Positions 1 to 5,192 of a stretch of 5,192 nucleotides of DNA are shown here, piece after piece. Within the stretch, counting starts at the first letter, position 1, and every line of letters starts with the position of its first letter. The notes beneath the pieces were generated by a model. The model ran no database searches and was not told the origin of the DNA. It saw nothing but the letters and a program-made list of their open reading frames with translations. The position numbers and the translations under genes were made by a program. This DNA comes from Chloroflexota bacterium (GTDB lineage Bacteria; Chloroflexota; Dehalococcoidia; SAR202; UBA11138), in contig JADFQF010000153.1 of assembly GCA_022561955.1 (NCBI GenBank), positions 1-5,192 of the forward strand. The letters are read 5' to 3'.

Positions 1-1
1 G

Positions 2-700
2 GCTCCCGCTCATCCGAAAGACCGTCTGCTAGCCAGGATCGGGCTGGTCGATGGGCCTGCGACCCAAAAGAGCAAGCCCTCGAGGCGGGCCTTTTTTGGG
101 AAGAACCTCTTCTCGTTGCCGAGGGCAGGCGCAGTCGTGTCTCTGCTGTTTATAGGCGTTATATTTGGTGGGGTGTGGCTCAACGGCGGCTCGAAAAAAG
201 AGGTTCCAGACGAAAACCGCGAAAACGCCGGACAGCTCGAGCAGGTCGCGCGGAGCAACGAAGACCTGAGCGCAAAGATTCCGAACCTTGCCGATATCGA
301 GCCCGAGGCCACGGACGTGTTAGGCCGGCAGCGGCACAATCTATTCAGTGTCCCGCCTACGTCCACTCCCTCCGGCACCTCCGTGAACATGCTCTGGGGC
401 ACGGGCTGGGAGGCGAACGCTCGGGGCATGCTCATGGTATCTCGGTCCGGCTCACATGCCCTTCTCCTGGCCCTCAACCTGCGTCCCCTGCCGCCCGATA
501 GGGTCTACCAGGTGTGGCTGGTAAAAAACGGCCGCAGGTACAGCGGAGGATACTTCACGGTTGATGCCTCTGGGTATGGGCAGACTCTGATATTTCCATA
601 CGCGTCGATCGCCGAATTCGAAGGTATCGGGATCACTATCGAGCCCATCGGCGGCAGTAGTGGACCCACAGGCATCAGCGTGCTCAAAGGCGATCTCTAA
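2..700 (+). CDS. RskA-like anti-sigma factor, 5' partial
   Basis: This frame is open from base 2 to the TAA at 698-700 (232 visible residues), so the gene begins beyond the left edge. The visible part opens with PKDRLLARI, which resembles the stretch between the zinc-binding anti-sigma domain and the membrane in RskA-type proteins. A basic stretch, one membrane helix (about residues 42-60) and a polar, possibly coiled linker (about 65-105) follow. The extracytoplasmic RskA-like domain spans about 137-232, with YQVWLV (169-174), SGGYF (181-185), TIEP (212-215) and GGSSGPTG (217-224). In this family the cytosolic N-terminus holds an ECF sigma factor inactive, and proteolysis of the anti-sigma factor releases it. 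The sigma-binding part is outside the window, so that role is inferred. A TTG at 116 could be mistaken for the start, but it sits at the edge of the membrane helix and the family-like sequence continues upstream of it. Confidence 0.85.
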   Translation, partial: APAHPKDRLLARIGLVDGPATQKSKPSRRAFFGKNLFSLPRAGAVVSLLFIGVIFGGVWLNGGSKKEVPDENRENAGQLEQVARSNEDLSAKIPNLADIEPEATDVLGRQRHNLFSVPPTSTPSGTSVNMLWGTGWEANARGMLMVSRSGSHALLLALNLRPLPPDRVYQVWLVKNGRRYSGGYFTVDASGYGQTLIFPYASIAEFEGIGITIEPIGGSSGPTGISVLKGDL

Positions 701-816
701 AATATTCATATAAATTGCGGTTTTTAAGGTCTAGCCTGAGGTTTACTCTTGTGGTAGGGTAATGAGGGCACGCGGTCTTGCATCTTTTTTTTCGCCAAGG
801 AGGAAAGACACGTAGC
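701..816 (+). other. Intergenic region with T8 tract before gene 2
   Basis: This 116-bp gap is AT-rich at its left end (AATATTCATATAAAT from 701) and holds a run of eight T at 785-792, four bases before the ribosome binding site of the next gene. I looked for promoter boxes. TATAAA at 709-714 and TAGGGTAAT at 755-763 are -10-like, but neither has a convincing -35 box at 16-18 bp. I see no clear hairpin after gene 1, so genes 1 and 2 could be co-transcribed. Confidence 0.4.
797..803 (+). promoter_or_regulatory. Ribosome binding site of gene 2 (AAGGAGG)
   Basis: AAGGAGG is a near-perfect Shine-Dalgarno match. It lies 13 bases before the ATG at 817, slightly longer than usual. It favours that ATG over the in-frame TTG at 778, for which the site would fall inside the coding sequence. 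The TTG has a weaker GAGGG (764-768) nine bases upstream, so it is not excluded. Confidence 0.65.
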
Positions 817-1890
817 ATGTCTAGGACTAAAATAGTTTTTCTTTTGGGATTTCTTCTCCTCATGATAGCCTCCGTAGTGGTGGCTCAGACACAGGTACCA
901 GTATCAGCGGACTTAGATGAGGGCGAGGGTTCTGCCGTGATTTCAGACGGCCAGGGCCTCAGTGACAGGATCACTTACACGATGACCGGAATGTCCAACT
1001 TGGGCCCGGATCAGGCCTATGAAGGATGGCTGGTAAACAGCTCCACCGGCGATCTGGTCAGCACCGGCGTGATGAACTCGCCCGTAGGCAACATAAATCA
1101 CGTCTGGGACTCCCCTGACGGCACAAACCTTATCGCTGAGTACGATACCGTAGTGATAAGCATCGAGCCCGTACCGGACCCAGACCCGGGCAGTCCTTCC
1201 GAGCACAAGCCCTTCTCGCAGACCATTGGCGAGGGTGCCATGCAGCATATCAGGCACCTGCTGGTAAGCTGGCCCAGCGGGGGACCGAACGGTATCTTGC
1301 AGAACCTGAGATTGCAGTTGGACAGCGCGCTGGAATCCGTCGGGGATGCCCGCAGCGCGACTTCCATGGCCCAATTGCAGACTGCGATACAGAGTGTCGT
1401 AGATACGATCGACGCGGACGACGGAGTGCTCGTTCACGCAGCCGATAGGAAGCATGGGCCCTTCGCGGCCGACGCCTCCGGAGGCGTTGCGACCGTCGTA
1501 AACGGCGCGGCCCTGGTTGATGAGTTCGGAGCTAACGCGGAAGCCTGGGCAAACGAGGCCAAGGAGAGCGCGGCCGATGTACTGGGTCAGAGCAGCCTGG
1601 CTATAGCCAAGACCCTGGTCAACACGGTTTCTGGAAGGCTGGATGCCGCCAGAAACGGTATTAGCGCCACGGGCGAAGGCGGAGCCGAGCAGGCATACGT
1701 TCAGGCACAGATGATGGCTGAATACCAACTCGGTGGCGAAGTGGCGACGGTTGCGGTGGGTACTCCCAGCGTAGGCGACACCAGCGTACCGATCTTTGCC
1801 GCAATCGCATTGCTGGGTTCGCTATTACTTCTCAGCACCGGCGGAGTGCTCTTCTACAGAGGGCGCCGGACCCGGGAAATCAAGGCCTAG
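817..1890 (+). CDS. Secreted, C-terminally membrane-anchored protein with RskA-like domain
   Basis: This 357-residue protein has a signal peptide (hydrophobic core about 6-22, likely cut after A23 in VVA-QTQ). Residues about 50-135 form a domain with the pattern YEGWLV (68-73), STGV (82-85), VVISIEP (112-118) and a Pro/Asp-rich turn ending PSEH (127-130). This matches the YQVWLV...SGGYF...ITIEP...GPTG order in the RskA-like domain of gene 1. Residues about 140-310 are Ala/Gln-rich and mostly helical, possibly two related helical bundles (about 143-200 and 230-305). A membrane helix (about 325-347) and a basic tail (RGRRTREIKA) at the very C-terminus imply a type I protein with nearly all its mass outside the cell. 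No cytosolic sigma-binding domain is visible. The ATG is chosen because it follows AAGGAGG and directly begins a signal peptide; TTG 778 would add 13 residues. I cannot assign a function. A surface sensor or partner of gene 1 is an inference from shared domain and adjacency. Confidence 0.8.
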   Translation: MSRTKIVFLLGFLLLMIASVVVAQTQVPVSADLDEGEGSAVISDGQGLSDRITYTMTGMSNLGPDQAYEGWLVNSSTGDLVSTGVMNSPVGNINHVWDSPDGTNLIAEYDTVVISIEPVPDPDPGSPSEHKPFSQTIGEGAMQHIRHLLVSWPSGGPNGILQNLRLQLDSALESVGDARSATSMAQLQTAIQSVVDTIDADDGVLVHAADRKHGPFAADASGGVATVVNGAALVDEFGANAEAWANEAKESAADVLGQSSLAIAKTLVNTVSGRLDAARNGISATGEGGAEQAYVQAQMMAEYQLGGEVATVAVGTPSVGDTSVPIFAAIALLGSLLLLSTGGVLFYRGRRTREIKA

Positions 1891-1913
1891 CCGCAAAAAC
1901 GGGTAATATCTAA

Positions 1914-1948
1914 AAGAGGCTCGTCTCATGATGTGGGGCGGGCCTCTT
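1914..1948 (+). terminator. 15-bp hairpin, probable terminator after gene 2
   Basis: Bases 1914-1928 pair with 1934-1948 around a 5-base loop (TGATG). The outer seven pairs (AAGAGGC/GCCTCTT) are all Watson-Crick. The inner eight include three G-U wobbles, valid only in RNA read from the + strand; the complementary RNA would have A-C mismatches there. The hairpin begins 23 bases after the stop of gene 2. Only a short pyrimidine tail (CTTCT) follows, so termination may be Rho-assisted or the element may protect the mRNA 3' end. Confidence 0.6.
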
Positions 1949-2134
1949 CTAGTGCCTGGAGTTACCTTTCCGAAATGTCGATTGGTGTCGCCCGATGGAC
2001 GCGTTCCTGCTTCGGTGTGCCACGGAGTGGGACGAGGCCTTACGACCACGGTGCCACAGCAACGCAACGGCCCTCTTATCGATCTGTTTAGGGCCGGCTC
2101 GGCACGAACAAAGACTCTCCAAGGGAGACGGCTC
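1949..2134 (+). other. Leader region of the lipoprotein gene
   Basis: I see no supported gene here. Short open frames cross this stretch but lack good ribosome binding sites and family-like sequence. GTGCCAC occurs twice (2018-2024 and 2051-2057), and a small hairpin (TCTCC 2116-2120 with GGAGA 2124-2128, 3-base loop) stands just before the ribosome binding site of the next gene. The promoter for genes 3 and 4 should lie here if the upstream hairpin terminates transcription, but I find no clear -35/-10 pair. Confidence 0.35.
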
Positions 2135-2140
2135 GGAGGA
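2135..2140 (+). promoter_or_regulatory. Ribosome binding site deciding a GTG start
   Basis: GGAGGA ends eight bases before GTG 2149, an ideal spacing. The next in-frame start, ATG 2167, has no such site upstream. This sets the lipoprotein start at GTG 2149. Confidence 0.8.
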
Positions 2141-2148
2141 CCCACGAA

Positions 2149-2868
2149 GTGCATTACGTTCCACGAATGCTATGCGCCCTGATCGTGGCAACCATAGCTC
2201 TGGCCGTGGCATGCGGCCGGAATTCGGACGAAGGCTCCTTGGCCATAGCGGTCCCATCCCCGACTCCGATAAATCCCCAGGTCATTCTAGAGCGCTCTGG
2301 AGAAGCCATGGAAGCCCTGGAATCCTTCCACTTTCGCCTCATTCACGAAAGCGGAGGGACTCCCCTCGGACAGGGCCTTGTCATCAGGGAAGTGCAGGGG
2401 GACGTCGCGCGGCCGGACAAGATCTCACTCGAAGTTAGCGGCCTGGCAGGGAGCTTCGCCATGAGGTTAAGCCTGATCACCATCGGCGATAACGGCTTCA
2501 TTTCGAACCCGATTACAGGCGAGTGGGAACCCGTTCCTGCCGATGTCAGCCCTCTCGGGTTTTTCGAGCCCACACGGGGAGTATCGGAGATAATGAGGCG
2601 GATAGAGAGCCCTCGGTTGATCTCGACCGATGATGACAGCTACGCCATCAGTGGAACAATCGCGTCGGAAGGCCTCGCCTCCCTGTTTGGAGCAGTCGAG
2701 GAAGGCAATTCCATCGACATCGACGTTGTGATCGACGCCACCAGCCTTTTCCTGCTCGAAGCCAGGCTCGAGGGCCGTATTACTGCATCGGAAGAGGACG
2801 GCGTAATCAGAATCATTACGCTCTCGCGTTTCAATGAGCCCGTGGAAATCGAGTCGCCGGTAAGATAG
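2149..2868 (+). CDS. LppX/LprAFG-type (LprG-like) lipoprotein
   Basis: This 239-residue protein starts at GTG. Its signal peptide has a hydrophobic core (about 7-21) ending in LAVAC, so Cys22 is the likely lipidated residue; the lipobox is loose (Ala at -3, Val at -2). A Ser/Pro-rich tether (about 24-42) leads into the mature domain. That begins with a helix (VILERSGEAMEALESFHF, 45-62) and continues as alternating beta strands with landmarks GDVARPDK (84-91), NPITGEWEPVP (120-130), SPLGFFEP (134-141) and FNEPVEIE (228-235). This pattern fits the LppX_LprAFG family, whose members have a hydrophobic cavity that binds acyl chains of lipids or lipoglycans. Length is close to mycobacterial LprG. 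The DHA2 transporter gene follows after 68 bp, as in the lprG-P55 operon. I infer that it carries a lipid or hydrophobic compound outside the membrane; the ligand cannot be read from sequence. Family assignment is confident; LprG orthology is not established. Confidence 0.85.
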   Translation: MHYVPRMLCALIVATIALAVACGRNSDEGSLAIAVPSPTPINPQVILERSGEAMEALESFHFRLIHESGGTPLGQGLVIREVQGDVARPDKISLEVSGLAGSFAMRLSLITIGDNGFISNPITGEWEPVPADVSPLGFFEPTRGVSEIMRRIESPRLISTDDDSYAISGTIASEGLASLFGAVEEGNSIDIDVVIDATSLFLLEARLEGRITASEEDGVIRIITLSRFNEPVEIESPVR

Positions 2869-2885
2869 CTCAAACAATCAGCGAA

Positions 2886-2927
2886 GTCGAGGTAAGGCGC
2901 CGATCTAGTCCGTCCTCGACGGTCGAG
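2886..2927 (+). promoter_or_regulatory. Nested inverted repeats before the MFS gene
   Basis: GTCGAGG (2886-2892) is a perfect complement of CCTCGAC (2914-2920). The latter also forms the near-palindrome CTCGAC-G-GTCGAG (2915-2927). The middle segment can therefore pair with the left or the right copy, but not both. The right copy covers the only Shine-Dalgarno-like bases (GAG, 2925-2927) before ATG 2937. It could be an operator or a translational switch, but the arms are short and GC-rich and may be chance. Confidence 0.3.
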
Positions 2928-2936
2928 TAGCAAGCA

Positions 2937-4406
2937 ATGACACCAGATGCGTCCAGAGCCGCACCATATGCGGCGTTGACCGCGGTCTTTGCGGGCGTTT
3001 TCATCGCTGCGGGCGATCAGACCGTGGTGGTGACGATCTTGCCAGAGATCATGCGAGACATGCAGGTGCAGGTCAACGAGCTTGACCGTGCCTCATGGAC
3101 GATCACCGGCTATCTTCTCGGCTATGTCGCCGCAATGCCCATTGTCGGCAGGCTGTCGGACATCTGGGGCCACCGGCTGGTCTACATTCTGTCCATGCTT
3201 CTCTTCATGCTCGGCTCCATATTAGTAGCGCTGTCCGACGATTTGACGGTCCTCATAGCATCCAGGGTGTTTCAAGCCGTAGGCGCGGGGGCGTTGGTGC
3301 CGGTCGCCATCGCCATAGTCGGCGACCTGTTTTCCTCTGAAAACAGGGGGCTTCCCCTTGGCCTGTTGGGAGCGTGCGCCGAGGCAGGCGGGGTAATCGG
3401 CCCGCTCTGGGGCGGACTGTTCGTCAAGTTTCTTAGCTGGCAATGGATCTTCTGGATTAACATCCCCCTGGGCGCGGCGATCATAGCCCTCACGCTTCTG
3501 CTGTTGAAGCCCAGCCCCAGGGTGAGCGCCAGGGTCGACTTCATCGGCGGGGCGATGTTGACCGTAAGCCTGGCGACGCTGACCCTGGGCCTCGCCCGCG
3601 TGGACTCACCCGATAGCCTCATGGCAATTTACCTGGCCGCGACGGTAGCCGCCTTCGCTCTGTTCCTGGTAAGGCAGAAAGTTGCCCTGGAGCCCTTGCT
3701 GCCCAGGGCGATGTTCAGGACCTGGGCGTTTCGGGCTGCGAACCTCACGCACTTTCTGGTCGGCGGCGCGCTGATAATCGGGATGGTGACGATACCCCTG
3801 ATGGCAAACACAGTACTGGGTCTCGAACCCATCGACGGCGGACTGATGCTGGTGCGCCTGACGGCGGCGATTCCCCTGGGGGCCGTGTTGGGGGGATTTG
3901 CTTGCAGCCGTCTCGACTACCGCGTACCCACGATCGCGGGCCTTGCCCTGATGGCGTTGGGATTTTGGTTCATGAGCGGATGGAATGTGTCGATTGCAGA
4001 CCCCGCGATGTCCGGCCACCTGGTGACGGCGGGCCTGGGATTTGGACTCGTCATAGCGCCCCTGGCACTCGCGGCGACGAACTCGGTACGTGCGAGCGAC
4101 AGAGGGTCCGCCGCGGCCATGATCACGGCTACGAGGATCGTAGGCATGACGGTCGGCCTAGCTGCCCTTACGGCCTGGGGCACGGGAAGATTTGATACGC
4201 TGGTCGCCGGAATTACTCTGCCGTTTGGGCTGCCCGGTGAGACGCCGGAGCAGGTCGCTCAACGAATGCAGGAGTTTAACGACAGGCTGATTAATGCCGG
4301 CCTGACCGTATTCAACGATTTTTTCCTCGTCGCCATGGCGCTGAGTCTCATCGCGATCGGTGTCACCGCCTTCATGGCCTGGAATAGCAAGAAGGCCCCG
4401 GGCTGA
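2937..4406 (+). CDS. DHA2-family MFS transporter, 14 helices (P55/EmrB-QacA type)
   Basis: This complete 489-residue integral membrane protein has about 14 predicted helices, roughly at 13-33, 52-72, 80-100, 103-125, 139-162, 168-190, 200-220, 228-246, 266-288, 302-322, 330-348, 359-381, 393-415 and 460-482. Family motifs are present: D27 in GDQTVVV (helix 1), motif A GRLSDIWGHR (71-80), motif B with R110 (RVFQAVGAGA) and the antiporter motif C ending GPLWGG (155-160). Such proteins export drugs, lipids or metabolites in exchange for protons. The longest loop (about 416-459) lies between the last two helices, common in this family. The ATG is fixed because TAG at 2928-2930 closes the frame just upstream; its ribosome binding site is weak. 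The gene follows the LprG-like lipoprotein by 68 bp, the order and size of the mycobacterial lprG-P55 (Rv1411c-Rv1410c) operon, so lipid export is a reasonable inference. A generic multidrug exporter is the alternative. Confidence 0.9.
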   Translation: MTPDASRAAPYAALTAVFAGVFIAAGDQTVVVTILPEIMRDMQVQVNELDRASWTITGYLLGYVAAMPIVGRLSDIWGHRLVYILSMLLFMLGSILVALSDDLTVLIASRVFQAVGAGALVPVAIAIVGDLFSSENRGLPLGLLGACAEAGGVIGPLWGGLFVKFLSWQWIFWINIPLGAAIIALTLLLLKPSPRVSARVDFIGGAMLTVSLATLTLGLARVDSPDSLMAIYLAATVAAFALFLVRQKVALEPLLPRAMFRTWAFRAANLTHFLVGGALIIGMVTIPLMANTVLGLEPIDGGLMLVRLTAAIPLGAVLGGFACSRLDYRVPTIAGLALMALGFWFMSGWNVSIADPAMSGHLVTAGLGFGLVIAPLALAATNSVRASDRGSAAAMITATRIVGMTVGLAALTAWGTGRFDTLVAGITLPFGLPGETPEQVAQRMQEFNDRLINAGLTVFNDFFLVAMALSLIAIGVTAFMAWNSKKAPG

Positions 4407-4434
4407 GTCCAAGGAGAATCCCTCTAGTCCAAGG
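4406..4434 (+). repeat. Direct repeat AGTCCAAGG, 20-bp period
   Basis: AGTCCAAGG occurs at 4406-4414, overlapping the last base of the transporter stop codon, and again at 4426-4434. Two copies exactly 20 bp apart place them on nearly the same helix face, as in some regulator half-sites, but no family is recognised. Confidence 0.3.
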
Positions 4435-4545
4435 TTCATCTAAGTAATGGACGGCTTCATCGTTTCGTGCCTTTGATTCGGTGCAATGAATGGATGTACG
4501 TCTGCGGTGGATGGGAAACCGCTCGGTTGAAGCGGCAATTTCTTC
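4435..4545 (+). other. Gap between MFS and thioredoxin genes
   Basis: No supported gene is seen. Two tiny frames exist, ATG 4447 (9 codons, MDGFIVSCL) and ATG 4486 (14 codons, MNGCTSAVDGKPLG); neither has a convincing ribosome binding site. GCGGT (4504-4508) can pair with ACCGC (4518-4522), and CCGCT (4519-4523) can pair with AGCGG (4531-4535), giving two exclusive 5-bp stems. No terminator with a T-run is visible, so read-through from the transporter is possible. Confidence 0.35.
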
Positions 4546-4553
4546 GGAGAGGG
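4546..4553 (+). promoter_or_regulatory. Ribosome binding site of the thioredoxin gene
   Basis: GGAGAGGG lies six bases before ATG 4560, a good match and spacing that supports this start. Confidence 0.75.
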
Positions 4554-4559
4554 AAATAT

Positions 4560-5192
4560 ATGGCCCCCAAGAACAGACGGAATCGACGGCATAGGCGAAA
4601 CCAGGCTGATGCGTCCGAGCCTACGGACGCTCCGGCGGCAGCCGCTACTTCGAGTAGAAAACGAAAACCTGCGAGAAGAAGGGCGCGTCGCCAGGATGGC
4701 AGCCAGGCGAAGCTGTTCATACTCGGCGCGGTCGCAGTGGTGGTGTTGCTGGTCGGTGCCGTCGTTTTTCAGGTTATTAACGGCGCTGGGGCCGCCTCCG
4801 CATTTAGCTTCAGCGTGTACCAGGGTCAGGAGATTCTCGGCGGCAGCGAGGTTGATTTCGCGGACCTGCTGGACGACGGAAAGCCGATCGTCCTGAACTT
4901 CTGGGCGGGCGACTGTCCTCCTTGCCGCGCGGAGATGCCCGCGCTCCAGAGGGTCTACGAACAGCATAAAGACGACATCATATTCGTCGGCCTCGATGTT
5001 GGCATATTTACGGGGCTTGGCACTCGTGAAAGCGGCCTTCGATTGCTCGAGGAGCTTAACGTCACCTATCCCGCGGGCGCACCGCCAGACAGGACGCCGA
5101 TGGTGAACTATTCGGTGCGAAGCATGCCGACGACGATATTTTTCGGCGCCGACGGCCAGATCTTCAGACGCTGGGACGGCGGCATAAGCGAA
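4560..5192 (+). CDS. Membrane-anchored thioredoxin-fold protein (TlpA/redoxin type), 3' partial
   Basis: The frame is open from ATG 4560 to the right edge (211 residues, no stop), so the C-terminus is missing. Residues 1-50 are a very basic, presumably cytosolic tail (R/K clusters at 4-13 and 33-44 around an Ala/Thr/Pro spacer). One membrane helix follows (about 52-73), then an outward-facing thioredoxin-like domain from about residue 82. KPIVLNFWAGDCPPC (108-122) gives the redox pair Cys119 and Cys122, followed by RAEMP as in TlpA/ResA proteins. SMPTTIFFGADG (188-199) supplies the cis-proline P190 and the following strand. Such proteins reduce or exchange disulfides outside the membrane, for example in cytochrome c maturation or thiol homeostasis. 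The residue before the first Cys is Asp118 rather than the common Trp. Partners are not visible here. The TlpA/redoxin assignment is firm; the specific pathway is unknown. Confidence 0.88.
   Translation, partial: MAPKNRRNRRHRRNQADASEPTDAPAAAATSSRKRKPARRRARRQDGSQAKLFILGAVAVVVLLVGAVVFQVINGAGAASAFSFSVYQGQEILGGSEVDFADLLDDGKPIVLNFWAGDCPPCRAEMPALQRVYEQHKDDIIFVGLDVGIFTGLGTRESGLRLLEELNVTYPAGAPPDRTPMVNYSVRSMPTTIFFGADGQIFRRWDGGISE

Noticed and set aside
76..97. GCCC...GGGC followed by six T, resembling an intrinsic terminator before a TTG start at 116.
   Set aside because: The stem is only 4 bp, and the frame across it is open and encodes a linker typical of anti-sigma factors leading into the membrane helix, so it is coding sequence.
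778..816. TTG 778 as the start of gene 2.
   Set aside because: The ATG at 817 directly begins a signal peptide and follows AAGGAGG; the TTG would put that site inside the gene. It is kept only as an alternative.
943..1728. 261-codon minus-strand open frame opposite gene 2.
   Set aside because: The + strand frame has a signal peptide, a recognisable domain and a membrane anchor; the antisense product has no recognisable features.
2018..2057. GTGCCAC repeated 33 bp apart in the lipoprotein leader.
   Set aside because: Two 7-bp copies in GC-rich DNA are easily due to chance, and no promoter element is nearby to make them operator half-sites.
1995..2438. Long + strand open frame overlapping the lipoprotein start.
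   Set aside because: Its composition (rich in Arg, Ser, His and Gly) looks like an out-of-frame shadow, and it overlaps a well-supported lipoprotein gene in another frame.
4447..4530. Two tiny open frames (9 and 14 codons) as leader peptides.
   Set aside because: Neither has a Shine-Dalgarno site or a run of regulatory codons.
4440..4967. 175-codon minus-strand open frame at the right end.
   Set aside because: It lies opposite the thioredoxin gene, whose CPPC motif, cis-Pro and membrane helix are clear on the + strand; the minus-strand product shows no family features.

Overview
The window reads as a compact, moderately GC-rich bacterial chromosome segment with every supported gene on the + strand. 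Three things point to Chloroflexota (a Dehalococcoidia/SAR202-like lineage is my best guess): the RskA-type anti-sigma factor, the LppX/LprG-type lipoprotein next to a DHA2-family transporter, and the membrane-anchored thioredoxin with an arginine-rich tail. This is judged from remembered family resemblance, not a search. Actinomycetota is the main alternative, because the lipoprotein/transporter pairing is best known from mycobacteria.

Layout. (1) 2-700: the 3' part of an RskA-like anti-sigma factor whose N-terminus lies off the left edge. (2) 817-1890: a secreted protein held by a C-terminal membrane helix. It carries a domain resembling the sensor domain of gene 1, followed by a long helical region. 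(3) 1891-2148: the largest gap (258 bp), with a strong 15-bp RNA hairpin that probably ends the first transcription unit. (4) 2149-2868: an LppX/LprG-type lipoprotein with a GTG start and a good ribosome binding site. (5) 2937-4406: a complete 14-helix DHA2-type MFS transporter. (6) 4560-5192: a thioredoxin-fold protein with a CPPC active site on a membrane anchor, cut by the right edge.

How the genes may work together. Genes 1 and 2 look like a cell-surface sensing pair: gene 1 should restrain an ECF sigma factor probably encoded just upstream, and gene 2 presents a related domain outside the membrane without a visible sigma-binding domain. Genes 4 and 5 have the same order and similar sizes as the mycobacterial lprG-P55 (Rv1411c-Rv1410c) operon, in which an acyl-lipid-binding lipoprotein works with an MFS exporter. 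The thioredoxin is probably a separate extracytoplasmic thiol redox protein, possibly transcribed with the transporter because no clear terminator separates them.

No tRNA, rRNA, CRISPR array, insertion sequence or prophage feature is visible. The most notable observations are the LprG/P55-like pair in a probable non-mycobacterial host and the reuse of an RskA-like sensor domain in two neighbouring proteins.
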